Notes: a model not told the origin generated them from the sequence alone. 64,000 bases of DNA from Clostridium porci (GCF_009696375.1 NZ_VUMD01000016.1:1-64000); one strand, 5' to 3'. Shown: positions 46,241-57,207, numbered from the stretch's first letter. Numbers and translations: made by a program.

Positions 46241-46276
46241 AAGGGGCATCTCGCTGTAATCCGAGATACCCCTTTT
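46241..46276. terminator. Bidirectional terminator
   Basis: AAGGGGCATCTCG and CGAGATACCCCTT pair with one mismatch, with A and T runs outside. It ends both the siderophore operon (minus) and the second GntR gene (plus). Confidence 0.82.
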
Positions 46277-46290
46277 TGATTTATCCTACA

Positions 46291-47304
46291 TTATTTTGCA
46301 AGCCCTTCTTCTAAGTCCTGCAGCATGATATCCAAAGCTGTGATTCCACCCTCGGCAGTGTACCATACTGCCGGATGGCTGAGGTATACGATATTTCCCT
46401 GTGCGTATGCCTCTGTCTTTTTAATCAGCTCATTTTCAATAATTTCTTTGGCTGCTTTTGCTCCTTCCGTCTGTATAGCAGCATCCCTGTCCATTACAAA
46501 CATGTAGTCAGGATTTAAACCAAGAATCAGCTCAAAGGAGGACTCGTTGCCATGGGCCGCTGTGGAGGCCTCTTTATCTTTCTTTTCTTTTTCATCCTTT
46601 TTACTTGCTGCTATATCAATTCCGATATTTTCAAATCCAATATCCGTGGCAATCATTGCCAAACGGCCATCATTCCCCAGCACATTAAAGCTTCCGCTGG
46701 TTGTCAGCCCAAGAACAGCCGTCTGCCCTTCGCTATCTTTTTTCAAAGCATCAATCCGCTTGCCGAATTCTGCCATTTTAGAAGCGACCTGATCTTCCTT
46801 TCCGAAGATTTTTGCGATTGTCAAAGCATTGTCCTCTACGCTCTTAACCAATCCCTTCTCTGCATCCGTTGCCAGATAAACGACAGGGGCGATTTCCGCC
46901 AGCTGATCATAGGATTTGCTCAATCTTCCGCCAATAAAGATAATATCTGGGTCAGCCTTCATAACCGCTTCTAAATCAGCCTCTTTGATGGTGCCTAATT
47001 TTTCAATCTTATCATTGTTAGCGTAGGACTGGAGATACTCTAAGGAAGTTTTGGCGCTTCCCACAACCCGCTCTCCCAGACCCAGATTATCAATAATATC
47101 TAAGGACGCCATATCAAGAATCGCGATGCGTTCCGGATCATATGGAACCTCAATTTCTGTTTTCTCCCTGCTTCCGTTAAGTGAAGTAATCTTAACGGTT
47201 TTTTGATTCTCAGCCTGGATTGTTTCATCCTTTGGCGCTCCGGTGCACGCTGATAAAGCAAGCGCCATTAGCAATGTCATGCCTAGTGTTATCATTATTT
47301 TCAT
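46291..47304 (-). CDS. yclQ: Ferric siderophore-binding lipoprotein, YclQ type
   Basis: A 337-residue lipoprotein. The lipobox ALSAC puts the modified cysteine at residue 20. The binding domain has VPYDPERIAILDMASLDIIDNLGLGERVVG and later ADPDIIFIGGRLSKSYDQLAEIAPVVYLAT, typical of helical-backbone siderophore receptors of the YclQ/FatB group. A lysine-rich insertion (KKDEKEKKDKE) lies near residue 235. It is the last gene of a run N-O-P-Q identical in order to Bacillus yclNOPQ, which imports petrobactin. The ligand here is not proven. Confidence 0.9.
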   Translation of the reverse strand: MKIMITLGMTLLMALALSACTGAPKDETIQAENQKTVKITSLNGSREKTEIEVPYDPERIAILDMASLDIIDNLGLGERVVGSAKTSLEYLQSYANNDKIEKLGTIKEADLEAVMKADPDIIFIGGRLSKSYDQLAEIAPVVYLATDAEKGLVKSVEDNALTIAKIFGKEDQVASKMAEFGKRIDALKKDSEGQTAVLGLTTSGSFNVLGNDGRLAMIATDIGFENIGIDIAASKKDEKEKKDKEASTAAHGNESSFELILGLNPDYMFVMDRDAAIQTEGAKAAKEIIENELIKKTEAYAQGNIVYLSHPAVWYTAEGGITALDIMLQDLEEGLAK

Positions 47305-47319
47305 ATGTCTTATCCTCCG

Positions 47320-48072
47320 TTAATAATAAATAGATAATGGTTTTCCTTCAATTCTCATAATTTCAAATTCTACATTATAGATTGAAGAAAGAACTTCTTT
47401 CGTCATAACCTCATCCACTGTGCCAAACTTAGCAACCCGTCCGTCCACAAGTGCACAGATGTAATCTGAATAAAATGCCGCATAATTGATCTCATGTAAT
47501 ACCAAAATTACAGTCTTATCTAATTCATCGCATAACCGGCGGACGATTTTCATCATATTGGTTGCATGATAAATATCCAGATTATTTGTAGGTTCATCCA
47601 GCAATATGTACTCTGTATCCTGAGCAATCACCATTGCAATATAGGCTCTTTGGCGCTGGCCACCGGAAATTTCATCAATAAATTGGTGCTGAATATCTTG
47701 CAATTCAAGATAGGCGATGGCTTTTGAAATAATTGCCTCATCTTCCTCTGTCAGGCGGCTTCCAGAATAAGGAAACCGCCCAAAGGCCACCAGCTCCCGG
47801 ACTGTCAGCTTCATCTGGATGTTATTGCTTTGGGTAAGGATCGCTATTTTCTTTGCTAGTTCCTTGCTTTTCCATTTCTCAATATCTTTTCCGTTAAAAT
47901 CCACGATTCCTGCGTCCCTGGCAATAAGCCTGGCCAGCATATTGAAAACAGTGGATTTTCCAGCCCCGTTTGGCCCTATCATAGAGGTAACGGCCCTTTT
48001 GGGAATTTCAATGCTAATAGAATCAACAACGGTTTTACTCCCATACCGCTTTGATAGCTTATCAATGATCAT
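47320..48072 (-). CDS. yclP: Siderophore ABC transporter ATPase, YclP type
   Basis: A 250-residue ATPase. Walker A is IGPNGAGKST, the signature ISGGQRQRAYIAMVIA, Walker B YILLDEPTNNLD and the H-loop VLHEINYA. It drives the two permeases encoded before it. The ATG shares one base with the yclO stop. It lies 15 bases before yclQ. Confidence 0.93.
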   Translation of the reverse strand: MIIDKLSKRYGSKTVVDSISIEIPKRAVTSMIGPNGAGKSTVFNMLARLIARDAGIVDFNGKDIEKWKSKELAKKIAILTQSNNIQMKLTVRELVAFGRFPYSGSRLTEEDEAIISKAIAYLELQDIQHQFIDEISGGQRQRAYIAMVIAQDTEYILLDEPTNNLDIYHATNMMKIVRRLCDELDKTVILVLHEINYAAFYSDYICALVDGRVAKFGTVDEVMTKEVLSSIYNVEFEIMRIEGKPLSIYY

Positions 48073-49049
48073 TATGATACACTCCTGTTCATCAGAAGCA
48101 GATATAGGAAATACACTCCTCCTGCTACTGTAATAAAGATACTGACCGGGATCTCATAGGAATATATCCTTTCTACAATCGTCTGGCCTCCCAGTAAAAC
48201 CAGCATTCCAAAAAGCACGGAGCCTGTAACCAGATATATGTGGCGGTATGTTTTCAGCAGCTGCCGGCCAAGATTTGCTATAATCAGGCCTAAAAAGGAG
48301 ATTGGCCCAACCATGGCCGTTGCAACAGCAATACATAAGGTAACTCCAAGCAAAAGCTTCCTGACGCAGTGGTCGTAATCTACGCCAAGGTTGACTGCCT
48401 GATTCTTTCCTAATGTAACCACATCCAGTAATCCCAATTCCTTTCGCAAGGCAAATAGGATAAGGGCTAACACAAAGACTGAAAAAAGTATAATCTCTGT
48501 ATTTATATTACTAAAGCTTGCCACCAAGGTTGATAATAAGGCATCATACTCATTTGGGTCCATAATTCTTGTCATACTGGTCTGCACACTGGAAAAAAAG
48601 GAGGTTAACACCGTTCCTATCAATAATACATACAAAATATTGTAGTTCGTTTTCTTGAACATATAGCTATAGATTCCGGTGGCTACGATCCCCATTAATA
48701 TCAGGTCAAATATAAAGGCTATGTTATCATTTGAGGCTATTACACTGGAAGAACCTGCTGCAAATACCACAGCTGTATGAATCAGGGTATACAGAGAATT
48801 CATTCCAAGCAAGCACGGCGTTACAATCCTGTTATTGATGATAGACTGGAATACAATAGAGGCCCCGCCAATGGCAAAGGCTGCTATAAGCATAGCTAAT
48901 ACCTTTGGCGCCCTTATCCCCATGGAATACCTGAACAATTTAGAGTTTCCAAAATTCACCTCCAGCAGCAAATAAGCAAGAGCTGAGGCTATAACCAGCG
49001 CAGCAAGTATGATCAGCTTACGTTTATTTTTTTGATGAGTCAGGAACAT
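48072..49049 (-). CDS. yclO: Siderophore ABC transporter permease, YclO type
   Basis: A 325-residue FecCD-family permease with about nine hydrophobic segments and RAPKVLAMLIAAFAIGGASIVFQSIINNRIVTPCLLGMNSLY near the start. GPISFLGLIIANLGRQL is the conserved coupling region. It overlaps yclN by ten bases, which indicates translational coupling. Confidence 0.92.
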   Translation of the reverse strand: MFLTHQKNKRKLIILAALVIASALAYLLLEVNFGNSKLFRYSMGIRAPKVLAMLIAAFAIGGASIVFQSIINNRIVTPCLLGMNSLYTLIHTAVVFAAGSSSVIASNDNIAFIFDLILMGIVATGIYSYMFKKTNYNILYVLLIGTVLTSFFSSVQTSMTRIMDPNEYDALLSTLVASFSNINTEIILFSVFVLALILFALRKELGLLDVVTLGKNQAVNLGVDYDHCVRKLLLGVTLCIAVATAMVGPISFLGLIIANLGRQLLKTYRHIYLVTGSVLFGMLVLLGGQTIVERIYSYEIPVSIFITVAGGVYFLYLLLMNRSVS

Positions 49050-50050
49050 TTATTATCACCTCCCATGAATAAGCGGATTGATTTCCTGCCATGGCGCAGC
49101 CGATAGAACAACAGCCCGATAAAAAGAAAGCTGCCAATTATTCCAATAATCAAATCAATCGGCAATTCGTACGGAAAGATAATTAACCTTCCTAAAATAT
49201 CACAAACCAAAACAAAGATAGCGCCAAACAAAGCGGTGTCAATGAGAGTTCCTCTGATTCTGTCTCCCTTTAGGATGGCTACGATGTTCGGTACAATAAG
49301 GCCGATATAGGAGATAGAACCAACAACCACAACTACGCTGGCCGTTATCACCGCCGCAATCGTCAGTCCCATAAACAGCACCAGATTATAAGGCACGCCC
49401 AGGTTTTTGGCAAAGTCCTTACCCATACCAACAATATTGAAATGATTCGCAAAGATAAAAGCCAGCGCCACAAGGGGAACCGTAAGATACACCAGCTCAA
49501 AGCGGCCTCTGAGCACAAGGGAAAAATGCCCTACTAACCAGGTGGAAAGAGCCTGAGTCATCTCATACTTATAAGCGAAATAGTTTGTAATTCCTCCTAT
49601 AATGTTTCCAAACATAATCCCTACTAAGGGAACCATAACGGTATCCTTAAACTGTATCCGCTGTATGAACCATACAAATACCCAGGTGCCCAGTACTGCT
49701 GTTGCAAAGGAAAAAAGGGCTCGATCCCAAAGAGTTGCTTTCGGCAGAAACAATAATGCCATCAAAATACCAAACTGCGCAGAAGAAATCGTAGCTCCGG
49801 TTGTAGGCGATACAAATTTATTCATGCACAACTGCTGCATAATCAAACCGGCCACACTCATTCCAACACCTGTACACAGTATTGCTAACAGACGAGGCAG
49901 TCTGGAAATCAGGAATATCTCAAGTGGCTCTGTATCGCCAGATAAAAGGGCTGCTGGTTCTACTTCCAGGACTCCGATAAATAAAGATACGGCAGAAATA
50001 AGAATCAGAATAATTGTTAAAAATATAGTCGTATAGTACTTTTTAATCAT
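49040..50050 (-). CDS. yclN: Siderophore ABC transporter permease, YclN type
   Basis: A 336-residue FecCD-family permease, first gene of the operon. It has LISRLPRLLAILCTGVGMSVAGLIMQQLCMNKFVSPTTGATISSAQFG and SISYIGLIVPNIVAILKGD. AAAGGAGG precedes the ATG. A DtxR-like box lies 84 bases upstream (50134), consistent with control by iron. Confidence 0.92.
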   Translation of the reverse strand: MIKKYYTTIFLTIILILISAVSLFIGVLEVEPAALLSGDTEPLEIFLISRLPRLLAILCTGVGMSVAGLIMQQLCMNKFVSPTTGATISSAQFGILMALLFLPKATLWDRALFSFATAVLGTWVFVWFIQRIQFKDTVMVPLVGIMFGNIIGGITNYFAYKYEMTQALSTWLVGHFSLVLRGRFELVYLTVPLVALAFIFANHFNIVGMGKDFAKNLGVPYNLVLFMGLTIAAVITASVVVVVGSISYIGLIVPNIVAILKGDRIRGTLIDTALFGAIFVLVCDILGRLIIFPYELPIDLIIGIIGSFLFIGLLFYRLRHGRKSIRLFMGGDNKCS

Positions 50051-50133
50051 ACTCCTCCTTTCTCATAAGATTTTTGTTATAACTAAATCTTGAGGTTTTA
50101 CTGTTTCGCTATACCAAATGATGATTGCCCTAT

Positions 50134-50152
50134 ATAAGTTAGCACAAACTAA
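50134..50152 (-). promoter_or_regulatory. Candidate iron-dependent (DtxR/IdeR-like) operator
   Basis: On the minus strand TTAGTTTGTGCTAACTTAT agrees at 13 of 19 positions with the DtxR/IdeR consensus (TTAGGTTAGCCTAACCTAA), including both TTAG and CTAAC cores. It overlaps the likely promoter of the siderophore operon. Some Firmicutes use Fur for this task, so the assignment is tentative. Confidence 0.45.
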
Positions 50153-50402
50153 TCAAGATAACAAGTATTTTTTCTTATATTCTTTGTTGTTGATAAAAAG
50201 TTTCGTTTTCCCTTCGCTTATTTTATCCTGCCGGCGCTCTTCCACCAGAGGTTCTTACATAAAAATTTATTTGTAGAAATTTTCCTAAAGCTGTAGACTT
50301 CTGGACTGTATGACAGAATTTATATACTCTAATCGGCTTTTCTCATGCTCATACTAACTATGAAGCCAAACGGCAGCAGCAACAATGAAAGGAGTGTGTT
50401 CA

Positions 50403-50621
50403 ATGAATTTTTGCGATTGTAATTCACAGCCAACGGCCCAGAAAGAAACATGGGGCGATAAGTCTGCCTCCCCTGGACCTGGCCTTCAGCTTGGTATTGC
50501 TACAATTCCCATGCAGCCATGGGAAACTCCCTATACGCCTGCAAGGGCATTGAAGCAGGGTACTATGTTCCCCTGTCTGGATCTTCCGTTTTTTGTAACA
50601 GGAGGTGAACTCAATGGCTGA
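50403..50621 (+). CDS. cotJA: Spore coat associated protein CotJA
   Basis: A 72-residue protein from the ATG at 50403, with AAAGGAG eight bases upstream. The conserved part is LQLGIATIPMQPWETPYTPARALKQGTMFPCLDLPFF, the CotJA core. It belongs to the inner spore coat with CotJB and CotJC. The stop overlaps the cotJB start region by eight bases. A sigma-E promoter is expected, but I cannot place it with confidence in the 350-base gap upstream. Confidence 0.92.
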   Translation: MNFCDCNSQPTAQKETWGDKSASPGPGLQLGIATIPMQPWETPYTPARALKQGTMFPCLDLPFFVTGGELNG

Positions 50622-50925
50622 CCGCTGTAGGCTTCTTCAGGAAATAAATGAAGTCAGTTTTATTGTGAATGACTTAACCCTTTATCTGGATACCCATCCT
50701 CTGGATGCAGACGCCCTGGACGCATTCAGCCAGTCTATGGCAAAGCGGAGGCAGCTTTTGGATACCTACGCAAAGGAATTTGAGCCTCTCACCCTAAACT
50801 GTGTGTGTCCTGACACGAATAATCAATCGGAAGCTCATACAAACTACCCGGGCCAAAAGCATTTCTCCTGGACTGACGGCCCTCTGCCCTGGGACAATCA
50901 GGATGAAAAAGGAGGTGGAAAATAA
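50614..50925 (+). CDS. cotJB: Spore coat protein CotJB
   Basis: A 103-residue protein from the ATG at 50614, preceded by AGGAGGTGAACTCA. It begins LLQEINEVSFIVNDLTLYLDTHPLDADAL, the CotJB pattern, and ends with HFSWTDGPLPWD. It is coupled on both sides: it overlaps cotJA by eight bases and cotJC by one (TAATG). Confidence 0.93.
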   Translation: MADRCRLLQEINEVSFIVNDLTLYLDTHPLDADALDAFSQSMAKRRQLLDTYAKEFEPLTLNCVCPDTNNQSEAHTNYPGQKHFSWTDGPLPWDNQDEKGGGK

Positions 50926-51536
50926 TGTGGATCTATGAAAAAAGGCTTCAATTTCCTGTAAAAATAACTCAAACCTGCCCTAAGACCGCATCTCTGATTA
51001 TCAGCCAATTTGGCGGGCCTGACGGAGAATTAGCTGCCTCTATGCGTTATCTTTCCCAGCGCTATACCATGCCATGCAAGGAGGTGGGAGGACTTCTGAC
51101 AGATATTGGAACAGAGGAGCTGGCGCACCTGGAGATAATATGTGCTATTATCTACCAGCTGACCAAGAACATGACGCCAGAGCAGGCTAAAACAGCAGGC
51201 TTTGATGCCTACTATATTGACCACACGGCTGCTCTCTGGCCTACTGCTGCCGCAGGCGTACCCTTCAATGCCTGTGAATTCCAGTCTAAGGGAGATGCCA
51301 TCACAGACCTTCATGAGGATCTGGCTGCAGAGCAGAAGGCCAGAACCACTTATGATAACCTGATTCGTGTTATTGAAAATCCGGAGGTAAGAGAACCCCT
51401 TAAGTTTCTCAGGGCACGTGAGGTTGTGCATTTTCAGCGATTTGGTGAGGCCCTGGAAAAGATTAAGTCCAAGCTTAACGAGAAGAACTTTTATTATTTC
51501 AACCCAGAGTTTGATAAGCAGTTTGTCAATAAGTAA
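50925..51536 (+). CDS. cotJC: Spore coat protein CotJC, manganese catalase family
   Basis: A 203-residue ferritin-like protein. Metal ligands are expected in the ELAASMRYLSQRY, IGTEELAHLEI, DLAAEQKARTTYD and REVVHFQRF helices (Glu and Glu-x-x-His pairs), as in manganese catalases. Its length is close to Bacillus CotJC. It probably protects the spore from peroxide. It ends the cotJ operon; hairpin copy C follows at 51633. Confidence 0.94.
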   Translation: MWIYEKRLQFPVKITQTCPKTASLIISQFGGPDGELAASMRYLSQRYTMPCKEVGGLLTDIGTEELAHLEIICAIIYQLTKNMTPEQAKTAGFDAYYIDHTAALWPTAAAGVPFNACEFQSKGDAITDLHEDLAAEQKARTTYDNLIRVIENPEVREPLKFLRAREVVHFQRFGEALEKIKSKLNEKNFYYFNPEFDKQFVNK

Positions 51537-51632
51537 AAATCGTTCTGAAACCCTTTCAGACTAATCCTTCAGAACGCTGTAAAAGGGCTGCAGCAATATA
51601 AAACTGCGATTCGAACCTGAACAAAAATCACT

Positions 51633-51680
51633 AAAAAACACGGTTTAAGAAGCCTTTATAGCTACTGAAACCGTGTTTTT
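51633..51680. repeat. Dispersed intergenic hairpin, copy C
   Basis: AAAAAACACGGTTT and AAACCGTGTTTTT enclose a short loop between the converging cotJC and cbiK genes. The CACGGTT/AACCGTG core and a GCTAC-type loop are shared with copies A, B and D. It should terminate in both directions. Confidence 0.78.
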
Positions 51681-51807
51681 GTGCAGTTCGGAGATATCCA
51701 TAGTTTTTCGCAAACGCAGTTGATAGAATGTTTCCTCAAACACCTTGACTACGATCCATAGGATTTAGAAAATGCTGTTACCCTCTGTTGCTGCAACGCA
51801 TTTCATT

Positions 51808-52593
51808 TTATGAGTTTAAGGCGTCCTTAACGTGATCCACAAACATTTCCTGAATCTCGGTAAATTCTCCCAATCCCTTTACGATGCACTCCACCTGGTA
51901 TCCCTTTTCTGAAAATCGGGTTTTCCAGGAGTTCTCATCGTCCCCAGCCATGTCCTCATTGGCATGATCCCCGGCCACAATCATAAGAGGCTGAAGCACT
52001 ACTTTTTTGACCCACATCCCCTCAACCGCTTTCAGGCTGGCCTCTATATCTGGCTCTGCTTCAACCGTACCTACAAAGTAGCGGCTGTGGCCTGCCTTAT
52101 GAAACATTTCCCCTAATTTATGATAGGCGATGTTGGCTCTATGGGCTGTGCCATGTCCCATAAATACCATCGCCGTATGTTCATCCAGCTTCTCCTGGGT
52201 GGAAGAGATCAGAATATCCCTCAGCCTCAGATAGTCCTGCTCCGCTCCAAGCAAGGGCCCTCCATAACGGATCGAATCAAACTGCTGCTCAAAGGGCTTA
52301 ACCTGGCTCATCATATCATCATACTCTTCTCCTGGCATCACATGGGTAGGCTGCACCACCACCTCTTTAAATCCCTTCCATACCAGTTTTTCCATGGCTT
52401 CTCTCACAGTATCAATCACAAGTCCATCCCTGGATCTTAACTTATCAATAATCATCTGGCTGGTAAAAGCCCTGAACACCTCATATTCCGGAAAAGCCTC
52501 CCCAATGGCCTTCTCAATGGCCCCTATGGTCAGCTCCCTGGTTTCTGTATAGCTGGTACCAAAGCTAACTGCCAGAATTGCTTTCTTTTTCAT
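51808..52593 (-). CDS. cbiK: Anaerobic sirohydrochlorin cobaltochelatase CbiK
   Basis: A 261-residue chelatase. It begins AILAVSFGTSYTETRELTIGAIE and has the metal-site histidines in VFMGHGTAHRANIAYHKL and MIVAGDHANEDMAGDDENSW. It inserts cobalt into sirohydrochlorin for B12. The rest of the cobalamin pathway is not in the window, and I see no cobalamin riboswitch upstream. An alternative role in heme or siroheme metal insertion is less likely given the closeness to CbiK. Confidence 0.93.
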   Translation of the reverse strand: MKKKAILAVSFGTSYTETRELTIGAIEKAIGEAFPEYEVFRAFTSQMIIDKLRSRDGLVIDTVREAMEKLVWKGFKEVVVQPTHVMPGEEYDDMMSQVKPFEQQFDSIRYGGPLLGAEQDYLRLRDILISSTQEKLDEHTAMVFMGHGTAHRANIAYHKLGEMFHKAGHSRYFVGTVEAEPDIEASLKAVEGMWVKKVVLQPLMIVAGDHANEDMAGDDENSWKTRFSEKGYQVECIVKGLGEFTEIQEMFVDHVKDALNS

Positions 52594-52916
52594 TCTAAAC
52601 CCGCTTTCTAAATTTACTATTTTCCAGCCGATTATAGCATAAACTATCAGAAAAAGAAAGCGTCAGAGACAACCTGCTGCTGATTCCTGTAACCTCATAC
52701 GTAACTTCTTTTCTGCCTTTTCACGTTTATAATCCTCAATATCTATAGCTACAAACTTACCTTGTCTATTTCCATCAAATGCTAAAACACTATAATACCT
52801 GCTTAATTTAGCTTCTTATTAAATTTATAACCAGCTCCCTATATCATCCTCAAAATAACCGTAAATTATCTTTTATTTACGGTTATTTTGACAATTCTTT
52901 TGTCATATCAACACAT
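52594..52916. other. Gap between gdhA terminator and cbiK
   Basis: No gene is evident. A symmetric hairpin lies at 52852-52889 (AAAATAACCGTAAAT with its complement), which may be a second terminator. The rest is AT-rich and should contain the cbiK promoter. Confidence 0.5.
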
Positions 52917-52953
52917 AAAGAAAAGTCCCATAAACACGAAGCTTACAGGACTT
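52917..52953 (-). terminator. Terminator of gdhA
   Basis: AAGTCC...GGACTT stem with further pairing inside, followed on the minus strand by TTTTCTTT. It lies about 35 bases after the gdhA stop. Confidence 0.75.
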
Positions 52954-52986
52954 ATTCATATGATTTTTTATTTTAGAAATCTTCTA

Positions 52987-54333
<1,347 letters not shown>

Positions 54334-54397
54334 CTAAGTTTTATGTAAGATATGAAGTGTGGGGATGCCAGTGTTTTAATGACACACACTTAAAAAA

Positions 54398-54426
54398 AGT
54401 ATAACAAGTTAATTTGTTAAAGTCAA
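54398..54426 (-). promoter_or_regulatory. gdhA promoter with palindrome in the spacer
   Basis: Minus-strand TTGACT (54421-54426), 17-base spacer, TATACT (54398-54403). The spacer carries TAACAAATTAACTTGTTA (54402-54419), an imperfect 18-bp palindrome with half-sites TAACAA/TTGTTA. A repressor bound there would block RNA polymerase. The half-site words match Rex sites, but in the opposite order, so the binder is uncertain. Confidence 0.7.
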
Positions 54427-54514
54427 GAAAGATATGAGATGAATTCCAAATCGACCAACTCAAAACGTTCTTTGCTCTAATACATATCATAATTTCCGGT
54501 ATAAAACCATAAAA

Positions 54515-54550
54515 GAGCAGGCCCTATGCCAATAAGCGTAGAGCCTGCTC
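54515..54550 (-). terminator. Terminator of adhE
   Basis: GAGCAGGCTCTACGC pairs with GCATAGGGCCTGCTC (mismatches inside) around a short loop; TTTTAT follows on the minus strand. It begins about 40 bases after the adhE stop. Confidence 0.78.
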
Positions 54551-54591
54551 CAAACACAAAGGATAAAGGTATTTACCCACAATGGGCCGAA

Positions 54592-57207
54592 TTATTTACC
54601 GTAATAAGCTTTCAGATACATTTCTTTAATCTCACTCATAAGCGGATATCTTGGATTTGCGCCGGTGCACTGGTCGTCAAATGCCTGCTCAACCATTTCA
54701 TCCAGCCTGTCTAAGAAATCCTTTTCCTCAATACCGTAAGCGGCAATGGTCTTCTTAACTCCTACCGCTGCCTTCAGCTCCTCAATCTTATCAATGAGCT
54801 TCTTTACTGCCTCTGCGTCATCCTTGGCATTAATGCCACAGAATCTTGCGCACTCAGCATATCTGGCCTGTGTATGAGGATACTGATACTGGGAGAAGGT
54901 ACCCATCTTACGTGGATTCTCCGCTGCATTAAAATCAACTACCAGAGAGATTAACAGCGCATTTGCAATACCATGCGGAAGGTGATGGAAAGCCCCCAGC
55001 TTATGCGCCATAGAGTGGCAAACGCCCAGGAATGCGTTGGCGAAGGCCATACCGGCCATACAGGATGCGTCAGCCATCTTCTGACGTGCCTCTACATTGT
55101 CCGGCTCGCTGTAAGCAGTGGGCAGGTAGTCAAATACATTCTTCATGGCTTTTAATGCCAGGCCGTCGGTATAATCAGTAGCCATTACAGAAGCGTATGC
55201 CTCCAGAGCATGGGTCAGTACGTCAACACCAGATGCGCTGGTAAGGCCCTTAGGCTGGCTCATCATATTATCCGTGTCTACGATTGCCATATTAGGAAGC
55301 AGCTGATAATCTGCCAGCGGGTATTTTACGCCGGTCTCCTGATCGGTAATAACTGCAAACGGCGTAACCTCAGAACCTGTACCGGAAGAGGTTGGAACAG
55401 CGATAAAGTAAGCCTTCTCACCCATCTTCGGGAAGGTGTATACACGTTTACGGATATCGATAAAACGCATTGCCATATCCATAAAGTCTGCTTCCGGATG
55501 CTCATAGAGTACCCACATAATCTTAGCCGCATCCATTGCGGAGCCGCCGCCCATTGCGATAATCACATCAGGCTCGAACTGTGCCATCAGCTTGGCTCCG
55601 GCCTGAGCATTGGCAAGAGTCGGATCCGGCTGTACATCGGAGAATACCGTGTAGGTGATGCCCATTTCATTTAAGCGGTCTGTAATCACATGCGTATAGC
55701 CATTCTTATACAGGAAGGAGTCAGTTACAATAAATGCCCGCTTTTTATTCATTACGTCCTTCAGCTCGTTTAGCGCTACAGGCAGACAGCCCTTCTTAAA
55801 GTATACCTTCTCCGGTGCACGGAACCACAGCATGTTCTCTCTCCTCTCAGCAACAGTCTTAACATTCAGTAAATGCTTAACGCCAACGTTTTCGGATACG
55901 GAATTGCCGCCCCAGGAGCCGCAGCCCAGGGTTAAGGATGGAGCCAGCTTAAAGTTGTACAGGTCACCGATTCCACCGTGGGAGGAAGGTGTATTGATAA
56001 CGATACGGCAGGTTTTCATCCTGGAAGCATGCTCCATAATTTTTTCTGTTTCGTTAACATTGATATACAGAGAAGCAGTGTGGCCATAACCGCCGTCTGC
56101 AACCAGCTGCTCTGCCTTCTGGAGAGCCTCCTCAAAGGTTCTGGCCTTGTACATAGCCAGTACAGGAGACAGCTTCTCATGAGCAAATTCCTCGCTTATA
56201 TCCACAGAGTCCACCTCGCCGATGAGAATCTTGGTATCCTCAGGCACTTCCACTCCTGCCAGCTTGGCGATAACAGCTGCCTTCTGCCCGACAATCTTAG
56301 CATTGAGCGCTCCGTTTACAATAATGGTTTTACGCACCTTATCGATCTCGCCCTGCTTTAAGAAGTAACAGCCTCTGTATTCGAATTCTTTCTTCACTTC
56401 CTTATAAATGGACTCCATAACAGTTACAGACTGCTCTGAAGCGCAAATCATACCATTATCAAAGGTCTTAGAATGAATGATAGAGCTAACGGCCATCTTA
56501 ATATCAGCAGTATCATCAATAATAACCGGTGTGTTGCCCGCTCCAACGCCCAAGGCTGGCTTTCCTGAGGAGTAAGCTGCTTTAACCATTCCAGGTCCGC
56601 CTGTTGCAAGAATCAGATCTGCATCCCTCATAACCTCATTGGTCAGCTCCAGGGAAGGCACGTCAATCCAGCCGATTATGCCTTCTGGTGCACCTGCCTT
56701 TACCGCAGCATCCATAACGATCTTAGCTGCCTCAATGGTACAGCCTTTTGCCCGTGGATGTGGAGAAATAATAATGGCGTTTCGCGTCTTTAACGCAAGC
56801 AATGTCTTAAAGATAGCAGTTGAGGTCGGATTTGTAGTAGGAATAACAGCCGCGATCAGGCCGATTGGCTCCGCGATTTTCTTAATGCCGTACTCCTCAT
56901 CCTCCTCAATCACACCAACTGTCTTCGTGTTCTTATAAGCATTGTAAATGTACTCTGCCGCATAGTTATTTTTAATGACCTTGTCTTCAACGACACCCAT
57001 GCCGGTTTCAGCTACTGCCATTTTAGCCAGAGGAATACGCATCTTATTTGCTGCGCTTGCTGCCGCGAAAAAGATTGCGTCTACCTGCTCCTGCGTATAT
57101 GTAGAGAAGATTTTCTGCGCTTCCCGCATTGCGTTCATCTTTGCGTTTAATGATTCAACGCTGTCAATGATTTCCGGAACAACAACTTGCTCAATTTTCT
57201 TTGCCAT
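54592..57207 (-). CDS. adhE: Bifunctional acetaldehyde-CoA/alcohol dehydrogenase AdhE
   Basis: About 871 residues from the ATG at 57207, which is preceded by GGAGGAAAAGGAA; the 13 codons before it in frame are not needed. Residues 1-440 are the aldehyde dehydrogenase half, with the catalytic cysteine in DNGMICASEQSV. Residues 455-871 are the iron alcohol dehydrogenase half, with MGGGSAMDAAK and the metal ligands in HALEAY and CHSMAHKLGAFHHLPHG. It reduces acetyl-CoA to ethanol in fermentation and forms spirosomes. A consensus promoter and a Rex-type operator lie upstream. Confidence 0.97.
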   Translation of the reverse strand: MAKKIEQVVVPEIIDSVESLNAKMNAMREAQKIFSTYTQEQVDAIFFAAASAANKMRIPLAKMAVAETGMGVVEDKVIKNNYAAEYIYNAYKNTKTVGVIEEDEEYGIKKIAEPIGLIAAVIPTTNPTSTAIFKTLLALKTRNAIIISPHPRAKGCTIEAAKIVMDAAVKAGAPEGIIGWIDVPSLELTNEVMRDADLILATGGPGMVKAAYSSGKPALGVGAGNTPVIIDDTADIKMAVSSIIHSKTFDNGMICASEQSVTVMESIYKEVKKEFEYRGCYFLKQGEIDKVRKTIIVNGALNAKIVGQKAAVIAKLAGVEVPEDTKILIGEVDSVDISEEFAHEKLSPVLAMYKARTFEEALQKAEQLVADGGYGHTASLYINVNETEKIMEHASRMKTCRIVINTPSSHGGIGDLYNFKLAPSLTLGCGSWGGNSVSENVGVKHLLNVKTVAERRENMLWFRAPEKVYFKKGCLPVALNELKDVMNKKRAFIVTDSFLYKNGYTHVITDRLNEMGITYTVFSDVQPDPTLANAQAGAKLMAQFEPDVIIAMGGGSAMDAAKIMWVLYEHPEADFMDMAMRFIDIRKRVYTFPKMGEKAYFIAVPTSSGTGSEVTPFAVITDQETGVKYPLADYQLLPNMAIVDTDNMMSQPKGLTSASGVDVLTHALEAYASVMATDYTDGLALKAMKNVFDYLPTAYSEPDNVEARQKMADASCMAGMAFANAFLGVCHSMAHKLGAFHHLPHGIANALLISLVVDFNAAENPRKMGTFSQYQYPHTQARYAECARFCGINAKDDAEAVKKLIDKIEELKAAVGVKKTIAAYGIEEKDFLDRLDEMVEQAFDDQCTGANPRYPLMSEIKEMYLKAYYGK

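Noticed and set aside
51600-51625. GATTCGAACCTG resembles the T-loop of a tRNA on the minus strand
   Set aside because: The stem does not pair and no acceptor, anticodon or D arm is found near it.
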